Source: Cunninghamella blakesleeana | Lineage: Eukaryota > Mucoromycota > Mucoromycetes > Mucorales > Cunninghamellaceae | Reading direction: 5' to 3' | Assembly: GCA_017871115.1 (NCBI GenBank) | Contig: JAFCIZ010000005.1 | Coordinates: 5,697,501 to 5,761,500 of the forward strand | Length of the DNA stretch: 64,000 nucleotides | In this document: one piece after another, positions 36,555 through 47,248 of the stretch | Numbering within the stretch: position 1 is the first letter of the stretch | Layout: the number at the start of each line of letters is the position of its first letter | Position numbers and translations under genes: made by a program | Notes under the pieces: generated by a model | Databases searched by the model: none | Told to the model about the DNA's origin: nothing | What the model saw: only the letters and a program-made list of their open reading frames with translations

Positions 36555-38610
36555 GAACATTGATTTACCTATGTTAAATGATGATTCAAAAAACATTACA
36601 ATAAATAACTCAGTTGTACAAGGTTGTGTTAACTCTGGCACTATCAATAATGGTAATAGAATAAACCGAGAAAAAAGAAAAGAATAAAAGATAAAACTTC
36701 ATATGAATGTTAAATAATACGTTATCCTTTTTTCTATCTATAATTTTATTTAATGTTAATATAATACGCGACAAAATCTCAGTAGTTGCACCAAATACTT
36801 CATCATCAACGCCTTCCGAAACACGAGTTGATGACCAATATAATAGTGATGAATTATATGAACCAGAATCGTTCCTAAGTGATGATCCTCACCCTCAAAG
36901 ACATTTTGTATATTCTTTTGAAAATTTAAACGAAAGATCCGACGGATATACAAAAGTAAAAATCATAGCTAGCTATCTTTTTTAATTATACTGTTTTTTA
37001 ACTATATCTTCAACTTCTAATTTTTAATTTTTTATTACTCTTAGTGGATAGTTGATTATGTTGACGTTAGTGATGAATTATTCAACTTTAGATACACTAG
37101 CTTAAAATTGGGACAAAAAAAGAGGAATATTTCTGATGTTAGACTATTGTAAAAACATAATATGCATGCAATATATATATATATATGTATGTCTAAAACT
37201 AATCGTCACTTTTTTTTTTCTTTAATTATACTATGTAGATCTCTCAATTATATATTTTATTTTGGGCCAGAAAAAGAAAAAACATCAATTAAATATCTAA
37301 CAAGTAAAGAATATAATCTAATCAAAAACGAATTAATGAACTTGCATCCTACACTTACTATGGATAACATAGTCATGACATGGTGTAATGAATTGCTTAT
37401 GGTAATATCTTAATAATTCTACAGTATATATATGCTTTAAAATTATATTGGTGCTGACGAAAATACTTTCATTCACTTATTTTTATATATTCTCGTGTAG
37501 GACGATTATACTGACTGGTTAAAAATTAAGGCAATGACTTGTAAATATGTACAAGACGCTATCAATACCAACAACATCAACAATGTTATTTCTGCCGATA
37601 GCTTATATTCATTGTAAGTCTGAAAAAAAATTATGTTTACACACTTCACTACAATATTTTATTTAACACAAACTTACATTTTATTTTTCATCAGAGTACC
37701 TAAATTATTAAAGAAGGTAGATTTCACTGTTGAAGACACTTTAGCACATGTTGTTGTTGATTCTCTTCTCTCTCCTGTATTTTCTTCTAATACTCTATTT
37801 AGTTCTCGATGGTAAAAATTATCAATAATTTGCATATACACCTTAGTATATTAGAAGTTTATTTTTTACTATAGCCTATAGTAATAGTAAAAATAATATT
37901 ATAGGGCCAATTCAACTTTACATGCTTGTAGAAAAAGAAAAAATGATGATGATATTTCATTCTTTAAGCCTGATTGGGTTGCATCTATCAACCCTTGGGG
38001 TGGTGAGTTCGATGTAGTTGTTGCTGAGCTTAAAACATCAACGAATATGAACCGTGGTATGATTTCTGATTTTGTAAAAATTGGACTACAAATGAAGTTG
38101 ATGGTTGATGATTTAACATTGATTGGTGCAAAAGCTAAAGTTGGGGGAATTTTGATCAATGGTAAATATTATTTATTATTTTTATCGCTATATTCTTTTG
38201 AAAAGCATTATTAAATGAACTTTTTAGGAACTATGATGTACACGTATACCATGGAATTATCTTATGACGGTATTTATCGATTAGTTGAAATTGGTAGATG
38301 TAAATTGATTACTCTCCTATCTGATATTTCCTTATTCCCTCGATTAATAAGAAACCTGTTAGTGTTAAAGGTAATTTTGTAATTAAAATGGATAACATTA
38401 TAAATATAAAATATTATAAGCGAAAAATAATGATATGCGCTTTTTATTATTGTTATTTATTTACTTTAATAGAATCAGGTGGAAGAAACAATTAATTCTT
38501 TGGAAATAATAGGAACAAAAAGAAAAAGTGGAAACAAAACAGATCCTATGATTCCTTACGACTGGCTTAGGCCTTCCTGCTGTAAAATTAAAAAAGCAAA
38601 AAAAGAATAA
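36253..38610 (+). CDS. PD-(D/E)XK-like hypothetical protein, 5' exon frameshifted
   Basis: Multi-exon gene with a clean spliced frame over 36556-36652, 36783-36955, 37045-37148, 37239-37401, 37501-37613, 37695-37811, 37905-38161, 38228-38370 and 38473-38610. Translating from ATG 36571 gives 429 aa. The exon at 37905-38161 has KPDWVASINPWGG then EFDVVVAELKTS, a P-D...E-x-K arrangement typical of the PD-(D/E)XK nuclease fold, followed by VGGILING and MELSYDGIYRLVEIGRC. I recall similar proteins as expanded families in Mucorales but cannot name one. Upstream, ATG 36253 starts a plausible N-terminus (SEFFKSNDLLKCTLENYILY) whose frame breaks at an A10 run (36431-36440); coding-like sequence (LLHLQEQLEAIIELLLDLIW) continues in another frame. 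The junction of that exon to 36556 is unresolved. Either a pseudogene/assembly indel, or an N-truncated gene starting at 36571. Confidence 0.65.
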
Positions 38611-39200
38611 ACCATTATCACCCCTATTATATTATTTCTCTTACTATTACTACTTCTATTAATGTTGCATATTAGCAATATTATTATTATTCATATTATC
38701 AACATATTTTTATTATTAGTATTAGTATTATTATATTTTTTATTTCATTTTTTTTAGTTTCTTTACCATCATCATTGCTATTATTATATATATTTAACAA
38801 ATTTTATTATTATTAGTATTATTTTTCAATATCATTTTTTTATCACTATTTTTTTTAACATCACCATTAATTACATTATTAGTATTATTAACAAAAAAAT
38901 GCTTATTTTCATTTAAATTTTATCTTATAGTATATAATCACTCTTTACTTTTTTTAAAAAATACAATCAGCAAATTATAATGAGTATGCATTTATTCTTT
39001 ATTGTTGATTTAAATTAACAAAAAAAAAATAGAAAGAATAGATATCTGAAGCTTTTATTAGCAAATGTTCTTTTTATATTTACAATAAATGTTTTCAATT
39101 GACTTTAATAGATATAAAAAAACTGAAGTACATAGAAATATCAAGTATATATATATATATATATATATAAACAAATAAAAAATAATATATATATAAATAT
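38611..39200. other. Convergent intergenic spacer, (TTA)-rich
   Basis: 590 bp of ATT/ATC-rich low-complexity DNA between a + and a - gene. Nothing else seen. Confidence 0.6.
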
Positions 39201-42200
39201 TTAAATAAGGTCAGCTACATCTTCGTAATCACCTTTTAAAATCAATTGGGCAATCTCAAGACTGGCTACCAATTGTTCTTCAGCATATAATATATTATCT
39301 TTGTTTTTGGATTCCAAAGCTTGTTGAAGACCAGGTAAGATTTGACCTTCCGAGTCAGCCCATTCAGCAGGAGTATAAACGATATGACGATACCATTGTT
39401 TATCTTCCAATTCAGCCAAATTGATAAAGGCACGTTCAAATAAAGCAATACGATTATTTATTTTATCGACGTGGCGCCATACCTTGTTCGAAACTTTATC
39501 ATGAGCTAGCTTTTTGTAAACTTTGCTTGTTTTATGTTCAAGATGAGCACCTTCTTCTTCCAAACGTTTTAGCGAGGTAGCCATTTTAGGTAAAAAGAGA
39601 TCTTTTTCATCATTATCGTCATCTTCATTGTCATCATCTTTATGATGTTTCTTTTTATTCTTATGTTTCTTTTTCATTTCAACGAAAAGAGATTTACAGT
39701 TATTATCGTCACCATCACCATTGGAAGGGTCTGTTGGTTCAGGAGTTGTAGAATTATGATAAATAGATTCAAGATGGCCAACATAAACAGAAAGTTGTTG
39801 AATATAATCCAAAGGATAAATTGGTATGATAATATCATTAGAAAGTCGATAAGCTAAAAGACCCCAGATTTTTACTAAGCTTTGGTGGTATTCGTAAGTA
39901 GGATCAACATAATCTTCAATTAATTCAATACTATATTGATATATATATAAATTTCATTAAAAAAAAAATCAATTATTGTTATTATTATTTTCATAAGAAA
40001 TACTTTTATTTTTACCTGTCTTCATTACTATGGAAAACATCATAGTCACCGTGGAAACCAAAAGATATACTTGAAATACCAGCATGATGGAAGAAAGGAA
40101 CATGATCTGAAGCACCACCCAAAGGTTTAATCAAAGTAAGATCAATATCGTCACGATTATGTTTATGATGTTTATGTTTTTTCAAAACTGTATGATCATC
40201 GGGAAGGGTTAAATCTTCGAAATAATCTTGTAAATGACGAGTAGACCAAGCTTCAAGCACGGTTAGACTTGTTTTAGGATCAATGATAGAGCCAGTGACT
40301 TCATATAATAAACGGTAAAGTAATGGAGATGCTTCAGCATTAAAGTCAGTACCACTTACAGCTGTATCAACATTAAGATAAGCAACAGCAGATGTACCTA
40401 ACCATTCTTGATGTTCTTCTACCCATTCTGTAGATCCTACAGCACCATATTCTTTAGCATCCCATGAAGCAAAAATAATGGTTCGACGTGGACGCCATCC
40501 TGATTCTAAAAGTTTACCAAAAACACGGACCAATTCGAGCTAAAAAAAAAATTACATTTATTTTTATTAATTTTATTTTAAATATAATAAGATAAAAAAG
40601 ATAAAAATAGATGAGCAATGGAATAGCTGTATATATATATATATATATATTTAAATAAAATAAAAAGATTTATGATTATAATTATTTTATACTTACTAAT
40701 GAAGCACTGCCAGATGATGGATGGATGGCTCCATAGCTCCAACTATCACGATGATTACCTAATATAATAACACGATCGGGTTCTTCAGCACCATCAATAC
40801 GACCAATTACATTCCAAATGGGACGAATTTGATTATCATTGATATTGATCAAATTGACTTCAAGTTGACTTGGGCCAGTGTAATATCCAATATTAAATAA
40901 ATCACCTTTCCATTCAGGAATTTGAATACCTAATTCATGTGTAGCATTTAAAAAGGGAATAGCATCTTTCCATGAAATTGGTAGAGAAGGAATATGAGGG
41001 ACTGTTTCAGAATCTTCTAAAGCAACACGAGTAATATTTTCTGAAGTAGAAGCATAGCCTGGTGAGGTAGGGTCACCTGGTGTAATATAATAATGAGCAG
41101 TACCACGTTCAACTGTAGTTGATTGCCTAGAAAACGATAACAATAAACAATAAAAGAGAGTGAAAGAAAAGTATGAATAAAAAGTGTTGAATAGGCAGAC
41201 TTTATAACTATAAATATGATTATATATATATTTACCAGAGGCCAAAAGTTTCACTAGATAAATCAGAAGGATCGTTATAAATCAATACACCAACACAGCC
41301 ATAAGCTTCGGCAGCACGTATTTTTTGACCTCTAGAGATTTCACCAGAGCGAATTAAAGCAATATTTCCTTTTACTTTAATATTCTTGTCGACAAGTAAT
41401 TGGAAATCTTCCAAAGTACCATAATTGACATAAATAACAGGAGCTGTGACATTACCATCACCAGAATAACCTAAAGAAGAAAAGAAGAAGAAAAAAAGGA
41501 GGAATAAATAAAATAAGATAAAAAATAAAAAATAGCTTGAGTGCCTGAGCTTAAAAATGATTATTATTTTTTTAAAACCATTCATGTATTTACCATGGAA
41601 AGTAGGCGTAGCATCTTTATCATCTTCCTTTAATCCAGCTTCATATAATGTTTCTGTACCATTTAAGAGACTTAATTGGCGAGATTTAGGATAATTTAAT
41701 ACAGGATAATAAGTTTCAATGGTAGAATCGACAATACCAAATTCAATAAATTTATCACGTGTCCATTCAGCCAAATGACGATCCTTTTGAGAGCCAGCTA
41801 AATGGGATTCAGATGCATAAACATGAAGGAAATTTTTAATTGATTCACTTGAAGGAAGCTCTTTGATCCATTCTTCCGGAGATTCAATAGGCAAGATATT
41901 ACTATCTGAATTACCTTTTTTTTTTTTTTTTGGTTATTATTAATAAAAAAAAAATCAAAATGAATATACATATAAAAGTATATATATATATATATATATA
42001 TATAAGCTAAATGATTAAAATACTTACTAGTTTTGAAAACGGTTAATGGAGTAGATGATCTTGATAAAACGAAATAAGAAGCAACCATAACCACAATAGC
42101 CCATGCCATCATAAGAGTACGATGTTTTCGATGATCATGATCGGTTATGATGTAACCGTACTTTTCATCGTTTAGTAAAGGCGAATACTCATATTCTTGT

Positions 42201-42244
42201 TTTCTACCATTTAGAGAACCATAAGGATGATGAAGACCTTTCAT
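39201..42244 (-). CDS. M28/glutamate carboxypeptidase II-like type II membrane protein, probably catalytically altered
   Basis: Minus-strand exons: 42028-42244, 41594-41905, 41236-41470, 40697-41126, 40016-40539, 39201-39930 (815 aa). A short cytosolic N-terminus is followed by a signal anchor (MMAWAIVVMVASYFVLS), then a PA domain (YGTLEDFQLLVDKNIKVKGN, YGCVGVLIYNDPSD), the peptidase core and a TFR-dimerisation-like C-terminus (RIALFERAFINLAELEDKQW). This is the architecture of GCPII, transferrin receptor and yeast Vps70/Tre1. His380 (GNHRDSW), Glu428, Asp456 (LNVDT) and His568 (VFHSNED) match zinc ligands. The bridging Asp (GxxDPxSG) is His390 (GAIHPSSG), and the catalytic Glu of DxEE is Lys427 (WDAKEYG). 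It may therefore be a sorting or receptor protein rather than a peptidase. Lys/His-rich inserts occur in the peptidase domain and C-terminus. Confidence 0.9.
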
Positions 42245-42697
42245 TTTTTTTAAGAAAAAAAAAAATTGAAATGAGAAAAAAAAGAGTAAAAAAATGATTT
42301 TTGACACTTTTTCTTTTATATAACTTTTTTTTATTATACAATGATAATAATGAAACGATATAGCATCATATTTATTATTCTTTTTATCTTTTCTATTTAT
42401 TTATTTATCTACTTTTTTGTTTATTTGTTTATCCCTATTAAATTGTATCAAATCAAAGGGAAAGGAAAAAAAAAAAGTATTATTATTTTTTTGTTTCATC
42501 AAAGGTCCCACATCTTTTCATTTTTTTGTTTAAACATGAGCGCACCTGACCTTCCATAAATAGTACAATATAAACAAATTCTTTCATAGTCACAGTTCTC
42601 TCATTTAAAAAAATAAAAATAAAAATTCCACATATTTATTTTTTCAGCTCCTTTAATCGCTTTCTTTTTTTAAAAAAAAAAAAACATATATATTACA
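42245..42697. other. Divergent promoter region
   Basis: 453 bp between the M28-like gene (-) and the 53-aa gene (+), AT-rich, with a T/A-run just before the ATG at 42698. No motif singled out. Confidence 0.5.
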
Positions 42698-43093
42698 ATG
42701 AATCGTGGTCCGATTGTTTTGTATGTTGGTCAGCTTTTTTTTTTTTTTTTTTCATTTACTTATAATGGATGATAGATGAACAATTAAAACAAACACAATG
42801 GATAATTTATTTTATTATTATAATAGAACAATTGATGAAGCTGAATACTTATTGGATCAACTTCCTCCACCTGAAAAAGATGAAGAGCCATTTATTACAA
42901 AACTTCGTCAACGATTAAGTGACTTTTTAACAGAATTAAGAAAGGGTGCTGAAGGTAAGAAAATAATGGAATTGAAAAAAAAAAAACAAGTAAAAGAAAG
43001 AAAGAGAAAATGAAAAAACAAGTTGATCATTACTTTTTATATGAAATTTTATATTTATTTATATAAATGTATTTATATATAGGTTCTGCTTAA
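42698..43093 (+). CDS. Hypothetical 53-aa protein
   Basis: Three exons, 42698-42720, 42827-42954 and 43083-43093, close exactly in frame to a 53-residue protein. It begins MNRGPIVL, continues TIDEAEYLLDQLPPPEKDEE and ends FLTELRKGAEGSA. The body looks helical and acidic-amphipathic. Splice sites are GTATGT/TAG and GTAAGA/TAG. An alternative unspliced start at ATG 42798 is possible, but the first-exon model gives better codons. No family recognised; it could also be an alternative 5' end of the next gene, though the frames do not join. Confidence 0.5.
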
Positions 43094-43419
43094 AAATAAA
43101 AAAATATATAAAAATATATATTTTATGGTTTTAAAAAAATGCATAAAAATAAAATGGATGCGCTGGTCTAGAATCCCTACAAACCCTTTTTTAGCAATGT
43201 CGTTCATTTCCAAACCAATAAAAAATAATTTCTTTTTTTTTTTATCTCTCATTTTTTTTTTCTTACTTCCCTTATTTTTATTTTTATTTCATAATAATTC
43301 TATTTTATACTTATTTTTATATTTTTTGTGCTTCTTCTTTTTCTTTTTTCTTTTTTTCTCTTCATTAGTTTATGAATCTTTTTATTTTAGCTTAACAATT
43401 ACAAAAGTGTGCGGATCTC
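43094..43419. other. Intergenic spacer before the pseudokinase
   Basis: 326 bp, T-rich. The open frame here is a Phe/Leu-rich translation of T-runs. An acceptor-like TTTTAG at ~43390 hints at an unseen 5' exon, but an in-frame TAA follows it. Confidence 0.45.
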
Positions 43420-45664
43420 ATGCTATCAGAATATCTTTTACCTGGCGATGCTCGCTTTTTTACACATTATGCTAAACCTATAGTGTCAAGTCATTCCAAA
43501 TTATTTGACTTGGACGGCTTTTACCTTCCAGATAATTCTACTCTTACTGATATTAATGAAGCTTTTATGAAATTCAGAAACGACTCTTCTGCTCAATATG
43601 AAATGCACCCCAAATTTGGAAGATATGTAAGCTTTTATCATAAGAATAACCATTTATTTCTTTTTTTTCTTTTTTTTATTTTGTAAAAAGATGATAGAAA
43701 ACAAAACTAATCATTATTTTTATCCTAATTTATTTATTTATTCTTTTTTAAAAAAAAAAAAAAAAAGGTATGGGATATAAGTGATCAGTGGTATCAAAAG
43801 TGGAACGTAGTTTTATCTATGGAAAATATGTGGAGTTGGACATTAAAACCAACAGAAATGGTATCAGAAAGAAATACACTCGCAGGTTTACAACCTTGGT
43901 TAGATAGTATAACGCAACGACACCGTATTCACCCTGATCATCGTTTATTACTGGAAAATATTTGCACCTATCTCTTTAAATGGCAAAAGTCAAATAAAAT
44001 ACTTACAGATGCTGGCACGTTTCGTTTAAATGCTATACCTTTTTTTCCACCATCATGGTTTACAGACAAGCAATTACAAAGCCATATAGAAGAAGGCGAT
44101 TTATTGGCACCTTCATATTTTGCAAAATTCATACCTCCATATCGACTTCAAGATCATGTACCTGAAAGATGGGATGTATTATTTTTAAAAGGCATCAACT
44201 ACGACCCTACTGACGATGAAGTAAGTGTTAAAGAAAAAATATAAATATTATTTTTATTTTTATTTTCACGAAAAAAATAAAGTGATTCATATTTAATGTC
44301 AATATATCTTTTTTTATATATGTTATTTATAGAAATTTGATATTGATCCAAATTTAATTGCTTCCATTATTCCCCTTTATGGATTAACAGTAAATTATGA
44401 TGAATCAACTGGTTATAGCTATTTAATGATGGTCATGCGTAAGGCTGCGTATGGAAACTTAGAATCTAATTTACAAAACGTTATTCCAACAGATTATCAA
44501 AAACCAAGGCGATTAGCTTTAAGTATTACAAAAGCAGTAAAAGATTTACATTGGGAATATATACATGGTAATGTGCACCCTAGAAACATCTTATTCAATT
44601 TTGATGATACCATTGGAGAATTAGTTGATGCTACATTTATGCAACCAAAACACTCTGTCAAAGGATCAATAAAATCCATTACTGATTCATCTAATTCATC
44701 AAGTATTATTACTACACCTTCCACTCCTCCTATTTCACCTAATGATACATCCTCATCGCCCCTCTCTAAACATCTTCATTTTCAATCATACATCAATAAT
44801 AATAATAATAATAATAATAACAGTAGTAGTAATAAAAATAATATGAATACAATCCAATCTTCATCATCGTCATCATCATTCAATCACCCTCCTCCGCCCC
44901 CTCCGCCCCCTCCTCATTCTAATTATTCCAATATATATACACAAAGAAAAAAGAAAAAAAGAAAAGGAACAAGCGGCCGATGGCCCTATGTAGCACCAGA
45001 AGTAGCACAAGGTTTAACAGGTCCTACCACTGAAGCTGATATTTATGCACTGGGCGTTATTATTTGGCAATTAATCTCACGGGTTACATTTCCACCTAAT
45101 GCTCCTATCGATCCTTGGGTATTTCGCATTGAACCTATACCGGGTGTTTTAAAAGAATGGGAAAGCTTATACATGGACTGTCTTGCTCCTGATCCTCAGC
45201 ACCGTCCTAGCGCTTATATGGTATATCGTCGATTGGAAAAAATGAATATCCATGCACCTACTTTTACACCTACTACTACTACTACTTCTGCTGCTGCTGC
45301 TGCAACTACCACTACTACCACTACCACTACTTCATCTTCTTCCTTAGCATCTACTATATTGACACCTTCCTCCTCTTCCTCTTATTCTTCTTTTTCTACA
45401 TTATCTGCCTCTACCTCGTCTTCTTATAACCCACCTCCTCTTTCTCCATTACCTATAAAACAAGAAACATTAGATTATATTCATCAACGAAGAATTGAAA
45501 TAGATGAATTTATGAAAGAGCATAAAAATCAATTTTCTTCTCCTCAACAACGTTTAACAAAAATAAAAGACAACGTTATCTTATCTGCTTCAGTTACAAG
45601 GTCAGTTAATCATGATTTAGAAAAGTACCCTTCTTTAGTTCATAATATGGGCAACCCCTCTTAA
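43420..45664 (+). CDS. Divergent protein kinase-like protein, probable pseudokinase
   Basis: Exons 43420-43626, 43768-44220, 44333-45664 (663 aa). The N-terminal ~150 residues (GDARFFTHYAKPIV, VWDISDQWYQKWNVVLSMEN) are unassigned. The kinase fold is recognised from LALSITKAVKDLHWEYIHGN to GRWPYVAPEVAQG, TEADIYALGVIIWQL and LAPDPQHRPSAYMVYRRL. The catalytic loop is HGNVHPRN (His298-Asn305), with Asn300 replacing the HRD Asp; the DFG position reads D319-A-T; no glycine loop is visible. Between these and APE lies an insert of about 100 residues made of Ser, Asn, poly-Pro and KKKRK (44640-44975). The C-terminus has Thr, Ala and Ser runs and ends in a charged helix (TLDYIHQRRIEIDEFMKEHK). Phosphotransfer is unlikely; a scaffold role is inferred. 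Confidence 0.75.
44796..44824 (+). repeat. (AAT)n microsatellite within coding sequence
   Basis: Encodes about nine consecutive Asn in the pseudokinase activation-loop insert; adjacent TCA/TCC and CCTCCG repeats encode Ser and Pro runs. Confidence 0.85.
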
Positions 45665-46470
45665 AACCAGTAATAATAATAATAACATTAACATAGTATA
45701 TATATATATATATATATATTTATAAAAGTAAAATTAATTAATTAATAAAAAACAATATTTTAATAAAATGTTTAAAATTATTAAAAAAATTGTTAAAATT
45801 AAAAAAAAATTAAAAAAAAGGCGTATCTCTCATGGACTTGTATTTATTTATTTATTATTATTTTTTGCATAAAGAAAAAAATATAGTTTAACATTATAAT
45901 CATCATCATTAATAATAATAATAATACACTGATTGTACGCGTATGTAATAATTCATCATCCATTTTTATAAATATAATGAAAAAAAAAGTTTATAATTAC
46001 ATTGAATTATAGACTTTTCTATTCCATCTATATTGATCCGATGCAACTTGAATCATTTTTAATTACTTTATTATTATATTTGGTGCTGTTTTGTTAGTGA
46101 GATTGGTCAATAGACACCTTACATAAGCAATACCTTTTAAATGGTCCATCTATTTATATTATGACCCCGAATTTCTTTTTACTCTTTTATTTATTTATTT
46201 ACTCATTTTATATATAATCACCATGTAATAAACGTTTAAATATATGTATATATATATATATATATGCTATTACCTAAATATGTATTTAAAAAAGTAAATG
46301 ATTTCTTTTATTATTTTTATATTCGACATATTTAATTTTTATTTTATTATCATAATAAGTACCTTCAATTAGTTCCATTATCCTTTTTTATTTAACGGTT
46401 AAATGGTGATTAAAAAATAAGAGATGAACTACAGAGTAATATTCAAGAATGAAATATTTTTGTACTACTT

Positions 46471-46640
46471 GATCATATTCACCCTAATTTCAATGTTGTA
46501 CCTCCAAGATATTTAGTTGACAGGTAGTGACTTTTATGTATGTAGTGGCATTGTTGATCCAAAAATAAAACCCCCCCCATTTAATACACTAAAAAACAGT
46601 TGGCTTGCTATGATAAGATATTTAAAAAAAATGTACTTGA
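46471..46640 (+). pseudogene. Possible degenerate coding remnant
   Basis: One frame reads DHIHPNFNVVPPRYLVD up to ~46522; another then reads FYVCSGIVDPKIKPPPFNTL and KNSWLAMIRYLKK. The residue mix is unlike the surrounding noise, but there is no start, no clear splice between the halves and stops on both sides. A C8 run sits inside the second half. Family not recognised. Confidence 0.25.
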
Positions 46641-47143
46641 TTTATTTATTTTCTTATTGTTGGCTATATTTTTTTTATCCATATATATATACATGCATCA
46701 TAATCTTTAAGTAACTTACTTTTTAAAGTGGGTAAATAAATATTTTTTTTAGTATTAGTCCTACCGAATTGCTTATTATACGCTATCATGTTTATCATTA
46801 TTATATTATGCGTTTAGTATAAAGTTAGACTTACTATATATTTGACCATTACTACTCTGCTTTTGTCTTCAAAATAATCGAATATCAAAATATTTCTATA
46901 AACCAAATAGGCATAACGTTTTTCTTTTTTCTTATTTTTGTCTTAACAATAAATATATACTATATAAATTTTATTTATTTTGATTTTTATTCATTATCAA
47001 TATACATGACAGTATATATTAAAGTAATAAAGAAAAAAAAAAGTTCTACTATGGAAAATTTAAAAATAAAACTGATGAAAAAGAAATGGCAGGAAATATT
47101 TCTCAGAAGGGTAAATTAAATGTTTAGTGCGGATTTTAAAAAA

Positions 47144-47149
47144 ACGCGT
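47144..47149 (+). promoter_or_regulatory. ACGCGT (MluI cell-cycle box-like) before SMC2
   Basis: Perfect ACGCGT ending 100 bp before the SMC2 ATG. It matches the MBF/MCB consensus known from yeasts; regulation here is inferred. Confidence 0.5.
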
Positions 47150-47248
47150 ATATAAAAAAAAAATTTAAAAATCATTCGCCCTTTTTTTTCGCTCCCTTTT
47201 CGTTCAAACTTATAATTTTTTTATTTTTTATTTTTTTCGATCATACAA

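Larger units (their letters stand above)
45665..47248. other. Intergenic region, 1.58 kb, with possible gene remnant and SMC2 promoter
   Basis: AT-rich. It holds a coding-like remnant at ~46471-46640 and ACGCGT motifs at ~45936 and 47144-47149. Nothing else seen. Confidence 0.55.
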
